64,000 bases of DNA from Flavobacterium foetidum. Lineage in GTDB: Bacteria; Bacteroidota; Bacteroidia; Flavobacteriales; Flavobacteriaceae. Location of the stretch: positions 434,001 through 498,000 of the forward strand of contig NZ_SJTF01000001.1 in assembly GCF_004634245.1 (NCBI RefSeq), given 5' to 3'. This document shows, one piece after another, positions 7,629 to 15,348 of the stretch. Under the pieces are notes generated by a model. The model made no database searches, was not told the origin of the DNA, and worked only from the letters and a program-made list of their open reading frames with translations. A program made the position numbers and the translations under genes. How positions within the stretch are numbered: position 1 is the first letter of the stretch; the number at the start of each line of letters is the position of its first letter.

Positions 7629-8375
7629 TTATTTCCAGTGCAATTCCAAAGCAAAACAGGTTTTTTCGTCTTTTGTAATGCTGAATGTTGCTGTTGTATG
7701 ATTGTCGTCTTCGCTTTCGTGAATTATAACATTATCTTGTAATGAAAGTTCTTTCATGAAATTCATTTCGAAACTTTTAACTTCTTGCTTTATGATTCTT
7801 TTTGGGTCAACATGATCCAGACACCATTCTAGGTATTTCACGTTATTTACGTGATTTACTATATCTAAATCGGATAAGTAGACAGTTTTTTCAAAAACGG
7901 CTTCTTTGTCATGATTAAGATTGATTTTTGAAAAGCCTTCTTCTGTTGCTCTTTTTTCAGGAAACAATTCGAAGTGTTCAAAAGGCAGTGCTAAAGCTTC
8001 TGGACGACGTGCTTTGGTATTAAAAACCGCCCAGTAAGTCTCGCTTCCGACGATTTTTTTTCCGTTAACATACATTTCTAATGCACGAACAGAACGTGAA
8101 TTTTCTAAACTGTTAATCCATGTTTTTACCGTTACAACATCCTGCCATTTTGGTAAAGCACTTATTTCTACACGCATACGACTCAAAACCCAAGCTTGAT
8201 CAAATTCTTGCATATCAGTAAAACTGATGCCGCCGACTTCTGAATGTGCCGCGGCGGTCAATTGCAGCAGATTGCATAAATCAGTATATTTCAAGTACCC
8301 GTTTGGTGTACATTGCGTAAAATTAATTTCCCAGTCTTTGCTTAAAACTGATGTGAAGTTGGGAGATATTGGCAT
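7629..8375 (-). CDS. Acyl-ACP thioesterase (double hotdog)
   Basis: This 248-residue cytoplasmic enzyme would hydrolyse acyl-ACP or acyl-CoA thioesters to release free fatty acids. The chain contains two hotdog repeats. The second carries the FatA/FatB-type active-site stretch SDLDIVNHVNNVKYLEW, with D171, N174 and H175. Length fits bacterial FatA-like thioesterases. It lies upstream of, and on the same strand as, nothing obviously related; miaA precedes it in the transcription direction with a gap of about 80 bp full of AT-rich short repeats. Substrate chain length cannot be predicted. Confidence 0.88.
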   Translation of the reverse strand: MPISPNFTSVLSKDWEINFTQCTPNGYLKYTDLCNLLQLTAAAHSEVGGISFTDMQEFDQAWVLSRMRVEISALPKWQDVVTVKTWINSLENSRSVRALEMYVNGKKIVGSETYWAVFNTKARRPEALALPFEHFELFPEKRATEEGFSKINLNHDKEAVFEKTVYLSDLDIVNHVNNVKYLEWCLDHVDPKRIIKQEVKSFEMNFMKELSLQDNVIIHESEDDNHTTATFSITKDEKTCFALELHWK

Positions 8376-8454
8376 TCTTGCTTTTTAGATTTTAGATTGT
8401 TGATTTTAGATTTTTATCTCAGAAAATAGAAAATAGAAAATAGAAAAATAGATT

Positions 8455-9375
8455 TTATTTGATATGGGTTTCTATGTGATCTATGATTTCTTTTCTATCT
8501 GTTGCGTAATCGAACCATGTTGTATTTTCGTTTCGTTTAAACCACGTTAATTGCCTTTTGGAGAATCTTCGGGTGTTTTTCTTGATTTCTTCTATGGCAA
8601 AAGGCAGGGTGAATTCTCCGTCAAAATAACTAAATAATTCTCTATAACCGACGGTTTGGAGCGCATTTAACGATTTGTTGGGATAAAGCGCTTCGGCTTC
8701 TTTTAATAATCCTTCATTCATCATGATATCGACACGCTGGTTGATTCTGCTGTAAATTATTTCTCTGTCGGCATCTAAACCAATAAGGATAGGAGTGAAG
8801 TTTCTGCTGTTCTTTTTTAGATTTAAAAAAGAAGAATACGGCTTTTGCGAGCCAATGCAGACTTCGACAAAACGCATCATTCGCTGCGGATTTTGCAAGG
8901 TCTGCGGATTTTCGATTGTTATTTTTTGATAATAATCTGGGTCCAGATTTTTTAATTGTTCTTGGAGATATTCAATTCCTAGTTTTTCGTAGTTTGAATT
9001 TACCTCAGTACGAATTTCTGGAGCTATTTCAGGAAATTCATCAAAGCCTTTTAAAATTGCATCAACATATAAACCTGAACCGCCAATCAAGATGGCAAAA
9101 TCGTTAGTTTGATATAATTCTTCAAGCTTAGAAAGTGCTTCTTTTTCGTAATCGCCTACAGTGTAGTTTTCGAAAATCGATTTGTTTTGAATAAAATGAT
9201 GTTTGGCGGCGGCGAGTTCTTGCTGGCTTGGAACAGCTGTTCCGATAGTCATTTCTTTAAAAAACTGACGGCTGTCACAAGAAACGATTTCGCAATTAAA
9301 ATGTTTTGCCAATTCGATACTTAAAGCGGTTTTGCCTATGGCTGTTGGTCCGACGATGGTGATTAGGTGCTTCAT
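8455..9375 (-). CDS. miaA: tRNA dimethylallyltransferase
   Basis: MiaA transfers a dimethylallyl group to N6 of A37 in tRNAs reading codons that start with U. The P-loop GPTAIGKT is at residues 9-16, followed by the CDSRQF and GGSGLYVDA motifs and the conserved TVGYREL segment near residue 240. At 306 residues it is of normal length. A MiaE-like hydroxylase acting later on the same base is encoded at 53982-54575. The region upstream of the start carries a possible structured RNA on the opposite strand. Confidence 0.95.
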   Translation of the reverse strand: MKHLITIVGPTAIGKTALSIELAKHFNCEIVSCDSRQFFKEMTIGTAVPSQQELAAAKHHFIQNKSIFENYTVGDYEKEALSKLEELYQTNDFAILIGGSGLYVDAILKGFDEFPEIAPEIRTEVNSNYEKLGIEYLQEQLKNLDPDYYQKITIENPQTLQNPQRMMRFVEVCIGSQKPYSSFLNLKKNSRNFTPILIGLDADREIIYSRINQRVDIMMNEGLLKEAEALYPNKSLNALQTVGYRELFSYFDGEFTLPFAIEEIKKNTRRFSKRQLTWFKRNENTTWFDYATDRKEIIDHIETHIK

Positions 9376-9382
9376 ATTTTTT

Positions 9383-9470
9383 TAGCCCGGATGGAAATGA
9401 AAACCCCGGACTTATATTTGTTTGTTTTTTTTGGCGTAAAAGAGCGACCAGCGGAAGCTCCTTTTATGAC
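9383..9470 (+). ncRNA. Degenerate Flavo-1-like structured element
   Basis: The ends of this 88-bp stretch, TAGCCCGGATGGAA at the left and AAAAGAGCG..CCAGCGGAAGCTCC at the right, share wording with the better copy at 43836-43945 on the other strand. The middle hairpin has been replaced by a T-rich stretch. Such elements recur in flavobacterial genomes and I believe they correspond to the Flavo-1 RNA motif, but this copy is weak. It lies between miaA and the 3' end of the channel gene. Confidence 0.3.
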
Positions 9471-9529
9471 TTTAAAAAACAACAAAGATAAGGAGGAGTT
9501 GCAATGTACAGCCGGATTAGCTTCTAAAA

Positions 9530-10369
9530 TTAATTATTGGACAATTCGGTTCCGCATTCGTAGCAATATTTAGCACTGTCAAAGTGAACCTGCGCTTGAC
9601 AATTTCTGCAGGTTTTTTTAGTGTTTACGGCATTGTTTTTCAGGCTTTTTTTGGCAAATTCGGCTGTTACGATTCCAGTTGGAACGGCTATGATTCCGTA
9701 ACCTAAAATCATTACAAGTGCTGCAATAAACTGGCCGAGAGGGGTTTGTGGAGAAATGTCTCCGTAACCCACAGTTGTCAGGGTTACAATTGTCCAATAA
9801 ATGGCCATCGGAATACTTGTAAATCCAGATTCTTTGCCTTCGACTAAATACATTATCGACCCAATGATAATGGTGCTGACCAAGACGAAATAAATAAAAA
9901 CGAGAATTTTTTCTTTGCTGGCATCAATAGCTTCTTTCAGTTGCATGGATTGATGCGAAATCTGCGGAAGATGCAGAATTTTAAATAATCGAAGAAACCT
10001 AAGTGCTCTAACAATTGATAAAATACTTGCCCCTGGGAAAAATATCGATAAATACATTGGCAAAACGGCCAATAAATCAATTATTCCGTAGAAACTGAAA
10101 ATGTATTTGATGGGTTTTTGAATGGAAATGATTCTTAAGATATATTCGATAGTAAAGAATATAGTGATGATCCATTCGCAGACCCATAATTGAGAATGGT
10201 ATTTTGAACTGATTCCCTCAACGGTGTCGAGCATTATCAATAAAACACTTAATAATATTAAGCCTAAAAGAACCAAATCGAACATTCGTCCTAAAATGGT
10301 ATTGGTGCCATAAAGGATGATTTTGACTTTTTCTCTAAAGAGTTCGTATTGTGATTTTTTCTTTTTCAT
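9530..10369 (-). CDS. Voltage-gated-like potassium channel with C-terminal zinc ribbon
   Basis: A 279-residue inner-membrane channel. Five or six hydrophobic helices span residues 25-245. The fourth carries a voltage-sensor-like arginine ladder (IVRALRFLRLFK, about 143-154). The pore loop has the K+ selectivity filter TTVGYGD, followed by the last helix. The C-terminus ends in two cysteine pairs, CRNC and CYEC, forming a short zinc ribbon, which is unusual in this family. It is probably a homotetramer selective for K+; gating and physiological role are unknown. It stands alone between miaA and the exonuclease fusion. Confidence 0.9.
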   Translation of the reverse strand: MKKKKSQYELFREKVKIILYGTNTILGRMFDLVLLGLILLSVLLIMLDTVEGISSKYHSQLWVCEWIITIFFTIEYILRIISIQKPIKYIFSFYGIIDLLAVLPMYLSIFFPGASILSIVRALRFLRLFKILHLPQISHQSMQLKEAIDASKEKILVFIYFVLVSTIIIGSIMYLVEGKESGFTSIPMAIYWTIVTLTTVGYGDISPQTPLGQFIAALVMILGYGIIAVPTGIVTAEFAKKSLKNNAVNTKKTCRNCQAQVHFDSAKYCYECGTELSNN

Positions 10370-10397
10370 ATCTTAAAGATAATCAAAGTTTTGTTTG

Positions 10398-11759
10398 TTA
10401 AAAATGAAGAATTTTGAGTGATTTGCTTTTTCGGATGTAATTCTGGATAATATTTTTTACATCACGGTTGTGCTGCATCGGAATCAAGATGTTTTTTAGT
10501 ATTTCGATGTTTGTGATTTGGTAATTTAAATCATAATAAGCATAACCCTTATAGACGCCGTTTTCGATTAAAATAGCGCTTCTTTCGTTTACAGTTCGTC
10601 CTTTGTCCATCAAAATCATGCTTTTGTTCTCAAAACTGTTTTCGCTGATAAACTGCTGTACACGAGCATTGTATTCTTCAGGAGTTATTTTCCCTATACA
10701 AGCCCCATCACATTCTTTTATTTTATATTGAAAACATTCTTTTTTGGTATCGTACAATCCTGTTAGTTTTTGGCACAATTGATATTTTGCCGTAAACATG
10801 AAAAGCGCATTTTTTCCTTCTTGCAATGATGCGTACGAAAGAATTTCTTTTTTTCGTCCATCAGCTTTTTCTAGTTTTAGGTTGATGTAGCCATTGTTGT
10901 CTTTTTCAGCATAAATAGCAAATGGGAAAATGGTTTTTCGCTGCGAACGGTTATATCTAGGCCTGTTTAGTTTGATTTCCTGGCTTTCTTTCAAAAGACC
11001 AATTAATTCGCTACCAGTTTCGTCATACGTTATCGTAAAAACTTCTGCCTGTATTCTTTTGCTTTTTTTGTTGGTCGAAGTAAAATGCTGATTGATTCTT
11101 TTTTTGATGTTTCGGCTTTTGCCAATGTAAATTAAGGCACCGCTTTCGTTATGGATGTAATAAATACCGGTTTTAGAAGGCATTTGTCCTAAAAGGTCGA
11201 GTAATTTTGGAGCAATGCCTTTTTCGATTTCCAGCTTGATAAAATCTTTAACAATCGTTTTTTCAAGATCTTTTTCTAAAAGCATTTTGAATAGCTTTAC
11301 CGTAGCCATGGCGTCTCCGCTGGCGCGATGACGGTCGGCCATTGGTATTCCGAGTGCACGGACCAATTTACCTAAACTATACGAAGTCTGTTCTGGAATA
11401 AGCTTTTTTGCCAATTCTACGGTGCAAAGCGTTTTGGCTTCAAAATCGTAGCCCAAGCGTCTAAATTCTGTTCGAAGAATTCGGTAATCAAAAGAGGCGT
11501 TGTGTGCGACAATAATGCAGTCTGAGGTGATTTCGATAATGCGTTTTGCGACTTCATAAAATTTGGGAGCCGAACGCAGCATAGCATTGTTGATTCCGGT
11601 TAGTTTGACTACGAAGGGCTGAATCGGAATTTCGGGATTAACCAAGCTAATAAACTGGTCAACTACTTCATGACCATCAAATTTATAAATGGCAATTTCG
11701 GTAATTCCTTCTTCATTAAATTGTCCCCCAGTGGTTTCTATGTCGAGTATTGCGTACAA
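10398..11759 (-). CDS. DnaQ-type 3'-5' exonuclease fused to a GIY-YIG (UvrC N-terminal-like) nuclease
   Basis: A 453-residue fusion. Residues 1-165 form a DEDDh exonuclease domain: D6 and E8 in LDIETTG, D91 in HNASFDYR, and H144/D149 in HRASGDA. From about 195 a GIY-YIG endonuclease domain begins (GIY 198-200, YIG 211-213, followed by the catalytic-arginine region RNIKKRINQHF), similar to the incision domain of UvrC and Cho. The C-terminal 200 residues resemble the UvrC middle region, with two conserved cysteines (CDGACIG). The architecture suggests a DNA repair nuclease that incises and then trims. Similar DnaQ-UvrC fusions are known in Bacteroidota and Actinobacteria. Confidence 0.9.
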   Translation of the reverse strand: MYAILDIETTGGQFNEEGITEIAIYKFDGHEVVDQFISLVNPEIPIQPFVVKLTGINNAMLRSAPKFYEVAKRIIEITSDCIIVAHNASFDYRILRTEFRRLGYDFEAKTLCTVELAKKLIPEQTSYSLGKLVRALGIPMADRHRASGDAMATVKLFKMLLEKDLEKTIVKDFIKLEIEKGIAPKLLDLLGQMPSKTGIYYIHNESGALIYIGKSRNIKKRINQHFTSTNKKSKRIQAEVFTITYDETGSELIGLLKESQEIKLNRPRYNRSQRKTIFPFAIYAEKDNNGYINLKLEKADGRKKEILSYASLQEGKNALFMFTAKYQLCQKLTGLYDTKKECFQYKIKECDGACIGKITPEEYNARVQQFISENSFENKSMILMDKGRTVNERSAILIENGVYKGYAYYDLNYQITNIEILKNILIPMQHNRDVKNIIQNYIRKSKSLKILHF

Positions 11760-11798
11760 ATTAAGTGTTCAGTCTCAGTTTTTAGTATTCAGTTTTTT

Positions 11799-11826
11799 GT
11801 AAAGACGTACTCCAATGCGTCTTTAC
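11799..11826. repeat. Palindromic 28-bp element, intergenic copy
   Basis: The arms GTAAAGACG (11799-11807) and CGTCTTTAC (11818-11826) flank 10 bases, just downstream of the yggS stop. It is a divergent copy of the better-preserved palindrome inside yggS at 11929-11956; both span 28 bases. Confidence 0.75.
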
Positions 11827-11834
11827 GGCAGGTA

Positions 11835-12506
11835 TTAACGACCGCCAAAAATGCTGCTTCCAATTCTTACCATTGTGCTTCCGCATTCTATTGCTAGTTT
11901 ATAATCTCCGGACATTCCCATTGAAATTGTAGAGACGCACTGCAGTGCGTCTTTACCATATCCGTCAATATTTTTTAATGAGTCAAAAATCGTTTTTAAA
12001 TGGGTAAATTCTTTTTTAATCTGGTTTTGGTCTTCGGTAAAAGTTGCCATTCCCATCAAACCTAAGATACGAATATTTTTCAATTCTGTAAACTCTACAG
12101 AAGTTAAAAGTTCGTTTAATTCTTTTTCGTCTAAACCAAATTTCGATTCTTCTTCGGCAATATATATTTGAAGAAGGCAATCTATTGTTCTGTTGTTCTT
12201 TAAAGCCTGTTTGTTGATTTCCTGCAATAATTTCAAACTGTCAACACCGTGAATCAAAGTTACGTACGGAGCCATAAATTTGACTTTATTGGACTGAACA
12301 TGACCAATCATGTGCCATTGAATGTCTTTTGGCATTTGTTCCCATTTTTCGGTCATTTCCTGAATTTTGTTTTCTCCAAAAATACGCTGACCAGCTTCGT
12401 AAGCCTGCATCAAGTCTGAAACAGGTTTTGTTTTTGAAACGGCAACTAGAGTTACGTGTTCAGGTAAAGTATCTTTAATTGTATTTAAATTCAATTGAAT
12501 CGACAT
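11835..12506 (-). CDS. yggS: YggS/PROSC-family pyridoxal-phosphate homeostasis protein
   Basis: A PLP-binding single-domain TIM-barrel protein that buffers free PLP and affects amino-acid metabolism. The PLP lysine is in VAVSKTK near the N-terminus, and the phosphate-binding stretch SMGMSGDYKLAIECGSTMVRIG is near the C-terminus. I place the start at the ATG at 12504-12506 (MSIQLNLN), 10 bases after the preceding gene; a longer frame reaching to 12581 would overlap that gene and adds no family sequence. Just before the SMGMSGD motif the protein carries about ten extra residues (GKDALQCVST) coded by a mobile palindrome at 11929-11956. The protein is probably still functional, because the insert is in frame and falls in a loop before the motif. 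Confidence 0.9.
   Translation of the reverse strand: MSIQLNLNTIKDTLPEHVTLVAVSKTKPVSDLMQAYEAGQRIFGENKIQEMTEKWEQMPKDIQWHMIGHVQSNKVKFMAPYVTLIHGVDSLKLLQEINKQALKNNRTIDCLLQIYIAEEESKFGLDEKELNELLTSVEFTELKNIRILGLMGMATFTEDQNQIKKEFTHLKTIFDSLKNIDGYGKDALQCVSTISMGMSGDYKLAIECGSTMVRIGSSIFGGR
11929..11956. repeat. Palindromic element inserted in frame inside yggS
   Basis: The 14-bp arms 11929-11942 and 11943-11956 are reverse complements with one mismatch. The same word, diverged, lies just downstream of the gene at 11799-11826. Read on the minus strand it codes for KDALQCVS within yggS, at a point where I expect family members to have no such residues. Confidence 0.8.
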
Positions 12507-12516
12507 AACATTTCTT

Positions 12517-13404
12517 TTATAAAAACTGTTTTGAAACTTTTTCAGCTTTTTTGCTTTCGCTGTAATCGTAAAAACCTTCACCAGATTTTACGCCTAGTTT
12601 TCCAGCTCTCACCATATTTACTAAAAGTGGGCAAGGAGCGTATTTAGGATTTTTGAATCCGTCGTACATTACATTTAAGATGGCAAGACAAACATCAAGA
12701 CCAATAAAATCAGCCAATTGAAGTGGTCCCATCGGGTGTCCCATTCCTAATTTCATTACCGTGTCAATTTCATAAACACCTCCAACACCATTATATAACG
12801 TTTCAATTGCCTCGTTTAGCATAGGCATCAAAATTCTGTTTGCTACGAAACCCGGATAATCGTTTACTTCTACAGGAACTTTACCTAGTTTCTCCGATAA
12901 TTTCATGATGATTTCGGTTACTTCATCGCTGGTATTATAACCGCGAATGATTTCAACCAATTTCATAATCGGCACCGGATTCATAAAATGCATTCCAATA
13001 ACACGTTCAGGATGAGCAACAACAGAGCCGATTTGCGTTATCGAAATAGAAGAAGTATTGGTCGCTAAGATTGTATTATGAGAGCAAGCTTCATTTAACT
13101 GTTTAAAAATATTCAGTTTGAGCTCAAGATTTTCTGTGGCAGCTTCTACGACTAAATCGACACCCACAACACCATCTTTTATATCGGTATAAGTAATAAT
13201 ATTGGTAATTGTTTTGGCAACATCTTCCTGAGTGATAGTTCCTTTAGATAGCATTCGATCTAAATTGGCAGCGATTGTTGCCATTCCCTTATCCAATGAT
13301 TTTTCAGAAATGTCGATTAATTTTACAGTAAATCCGCTTTGCGCGAAAGTATGGGCAATTCCGTTACCCATTGTTCCTGCTCCAATAACAGCTATTGTTT
13401 TCAT
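12517..13404 (-). CDS. 3-hydroxyacyl/3-hydroxybutyryl-CoA dehydrogenase
   Basis: A 295-residue cytoplasmic enzyme that interconverts acetoacetyl-CoA and 3-hydroxybutyryl-CoA, or longer homologues, with NAD(P)H. It shows the Rossmann GAGTMG at residues 8-13, the catalytic-histidine stretch IGMHFMNPVP, and the C-terminal dimerisation domain with LGMGHPMGPLQLADFIG. This is the typical stand-alone Hbd/PaaH length, not a fusion with enoyl-CoA hydratase. The last residues (SESKKAEKVSKQFL) extend slightly past the usual end. yggS follows after 10 bases, suggesting cotranscription, though no functional link is known. Confidence 0.92.
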   Translation of the reverse strand: MKTIAVIGAGTMGNGIAHTFAQSGFTVKLIDISEKSLDKGMATIAANLDRMLSKGTITQEDVAKTITNIITYTDIKDGVVGVDLVVEAATENLELKLNIFKQLNEACSHNTILATNTSSISITQIGSVVAHPERVIGMHFMNPVPIMKLVEIIRGYNTSDEVTEIIMKLSEKLGKVPVEVNDYPGFVANRILMPMLNEAIETLYNGVGGVYEIDTVMKLGMGHPMGPLQLADFIGLDVCLAILNVMYDGFKNPKYAPCPLLVNMVRAGKLGVKSGEGFYDYSESKKAEKVSKQFL

Positions 13405-13430
13405 ACTTTGATAGATATTTTTTTATGATT

Positions 13431-13470
13431 TAGCCACGAATTCACCAATTAAATAGTGAATTCGTGGCTA
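13431..13470. repeat. 15-bp perfect inverted repeat, possible terminator
   Basis: TAGCCACGAATTCAC at 13431-13445 and its exact complement at 13456-13470 enclose a 10-base AT loop. The core word CCACGAATT recurs in the larger elements at 29463, 32277 and 39168. It lies at the 3' end of the Gfo/Idh gene and may end its transcript. Confidence 0.75.
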
Positions 13471-13491
13471 ATTTATTTTTTTGAAGTTTAC

Positions 13492-14457
13492 TTATTTATT
13501 GAAACAGTCAATAATCTGATATGCCACTCGTAATGCATCTGTTGCTTGTTCCAATGTTACTACAGGAGTTGTATTGTTGTTGATTGCATCGGCAAATGAG
13601 TTTAGTTCGTCTAAAATCGCATTGTTTTGTTCAACGTCTGGATTTGTAAAGTAGATTTGTTTTTTTACGCCTTCAGCATTTTGAAGAATCATGTCAAAAT
13701 CTCCGGGAACTTCTGGTGCATCTTTCATACGAACGACTTCGCATTTTTTCTCTAAAAAGTCTACAGAGATATAAGCATCTTTTTGAAAGAAACGTGATTT
13801 GCGCATATTTTTCAGTGAAATTCTGCTCGCCGTTAAGTTTGCCACGCATCCGTTTTCGAATTCAATTCTAGCGTTGGCGATATCCGGAGTTTCGCTGATA
13901 ACCGAAACACCGCTTGCATTGATGCTTTTTACTTTAGATTTTACAACGCTTAAAATAGCATCGATATCATGAATCATTAAATCCAGAACCACAGGAACAT
14001 CAGTTCCACGCGGGTTAAACTCCGCCAAACGATGCGTTTCTATAAACATCGGATTCTCAATCATTTCTTTTGTGGCGATAAAAGCGGGATTAAAACGCTC
14101 TACATGACCCACTTGTCCTTTTACGTTGTATTCTTTAGCTAAAGCAATAATTTCTTCAGCTTCTTCTACCCTATTAGCAATTGGTTTTTCAATAAAGATA
14201 TGTTTTCCTGATTTGATGGCAACTTTAGCGCATTTATAGTGTGAAAGCGTTGGAGTTACAATGTCGATCACGTCGACAGCGTGAATGAGTTTTGCAATTG
14301 TACTGAAGTTCTTATAGCCAAATTCTTTTGAGATTCTTTCGGCATTTTCTTGATTTTCGTCGTAAAATCCAACTAATTCGTATTTGTCAGATTGTTGTAA
14401 TAATCGTAAATGTATTTTACCAAGATGACCAGCACCTAAAACTCCTACTTTTAACAT
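13492..14457 (-). CDS. Gfo/Idh/MocA-family NAD(P)-dependent oxidoreductase
   Basis: A 321-residue dehydrogenase with an N-terminal Rossmann fold (GVLGAGHLGKIH, residues 5-16), the family motif EKPIANRVEEAEE, and the HVERFNPAF and DLMIHDIDAI stretches holding the usual catalytic Lys and His/Asp. Members oxidise sugars, inositols or related alcohols, and some act in UDP-sugar or bilin metabolism; the substrate here is not predictable. No sugar-pathway genes lie nearby. Assignment to the superfamily is firm, the specific reaction open. Confidence 0.88.
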   Translation of the reverse strand: MLKVGVLGAGHLGKIHLRLLQQSDKYELVGFYDENQENAERISKEFGYKNFSTIAKLIHAVDVIDIVTPTLSHYKCAKVAIKSGKHIFIEKPIANRVEEAEEIIALAKEYNVKGQVGHVERFNPAFIATKEMIENPMFIETHRLAEFNPRGTDVPVVLDLMIHDIDAILSVVKSKVKSINASGVSVISETPDIANARIEFENGCVANLTASRISLKNMRKSRFFQKDAYISVDFLEKKCEVVRMKDAPEVPGDFDMILQNAEGVKKQIYFTNPDVEQNNAILDELNSFADAINNNTTPVVTLEQATDALRVAYQIIDCFNK

Positions 14458-14534
14458 GAGAATGTATTTTAAACAAAAATAGAATTTATTTGTTTAACGT
14501 GAAAATGAATTTAGTGAATTGTGAATTGTGAGTT

Positions 14535-14592
14535 AAAAGTTATGAGTTACGACTTACGACTTTTGGCCCATAACCTATAACTCATAACTTTT
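14535..14592. repeat. 15-bp inverted repeat of the GTTATGAGTTA type
   Basis: The arms 14535-14549 and 14578-14592 are exact complements around a 28-base core in the divergent gap before pcm. The same word occurs in the argC-argD gap near 26735. Confidence 0.7.
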
Positions 14593-14624
14593 ACCCTTTA
14601 ACCTTTTTTAATTTAAAATCAATA

Positions 14625-14654
14625 TTTGAAATCCTGTTTTGTTTCTTATTTTTG
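14625..14654 (+). promoter_or_regulatory. Promoter of pcm
   Basis: TTTG at 14625-14628 and a perfect TATTTTTG at 14647-14654 are separated by 18 bases, a good match to the flavobacterial consensus. Transcription would start about 15 bases before the TTG start codon. Confidence 0.65.
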
Positions 14655-14675
14655 CGAAAATAAAACCTACCCATT

Positions 14676-15317
14676 TTGAAAGACACTGCCAAACATCAAG
14701 GACTTCGCAATCAATTAGTAGCTACTTTAGAACAAAAAGGGATTACTGATAGAGCGGTTTTGGATGCGATAAAAAAAATCCCAAGACACCTTTTTTTGAA
14801 TTCTAGTTTTGAAGATTTCGCTTATCAGGATAAGGCTTTTCCGATTGGTGCAGGTCAGACCATTTCTCAGCCTTATACAGTGGCTTTTCAGTCGCAATTG
14901 CTTGAAGTTAAGAAAGACCACAAAATTTTAGAAATCGGTACAGGTTCTGGTTATCAGACTGCCGTTTTGTTTATGCTCGGCGCTAAAGTATATACCGTTG
15001 AAAGACAGAGTGAACTGTTTAAAACAACATCGAATCTTTTTCCGAAACTGAACATCCGCCCCAAACATGTCACTTTTGGAGACGGTTACAAAGGATTGCC
15101 AAATTTCGCTCCTTTTGACAGTATTATAGTCACGGCAGGTGCACCGTTTATTCCTCAGCCATTAATGGCGCAATTAAAAATAGGAGGAAGATTGGTTATT
15201 CCGTTGGGAGAAGATGTGCAGATTATGACCTTATTGATCAGAAAGAATGAAACCCAATTTGAAAAACATGAGTTTGGAGAATTCCGATTTGTTCCTTTAT
15301 TAGAAGATAAAAATTAG
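14676..15317 (+). CDS. pcm: Protein-L-isoaspartate O-methyltransferase
   Basis: Pcm methylates isoaspartyl residues in aged proteins so that they can revert to aspartate. The protein has 213 residues with the SAM-binding motif LEIGTGSGYQTAVL (about 85-98), the upstream signature GQTISQPYTVAFQ, and the C-terminal PLGEDVQIMTLL. The start is TTG at 14676: no ATG or GTG fits between the stop upstream and the conserved N-terminus, and the promoter lies just before it. The terminator at 15322-15348 is shared with the convergent Fic gene. Confidence 0.92.
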   Translation: MKDTAKHQGLRNQLVATLEQKGITDRAVLDAIKKIPRHLFLNSSFEDFAYQDKAFPIGAGQTISQPYTVAFQSQLLEVKKDHKILEIGTGSGYQTAVLFMLGAKVYTVERQSELFKTTSNLFPKLNIRPKHVTFGDGYKGLPNFAPFDSIIVTAGAPFIPQPLMAQLKIGGRLVIPLGEDVQIMTLLIRKNETQFEKHEFGEFRFVPLLEDKN

Positions 15318-15321
15318 AAGT

Positions 15322-15348
15322 AAAGCCCGTTTCAAGCGGGCTTTTTTT
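15322..15348 (+). terminator. Terminator between pcm and the convergent Fic gene
   Basis: The stem GCCCG/CGGGC extended by a TT/AG pairing, with AAA and a seven-T run on its flanks, lies 5 bases after the pcm stop. Its T-run covers the last codon of the opposing Fic gene. Confidence 0.75.

Noticed and set aside
12507..12581. Upstream extension of yggS by 25 codons
   Set aside because: It overlaps the dehydrogenase gene and has no family similarity; the internal ATG at 12504-12506 gives the normal N-terminus.
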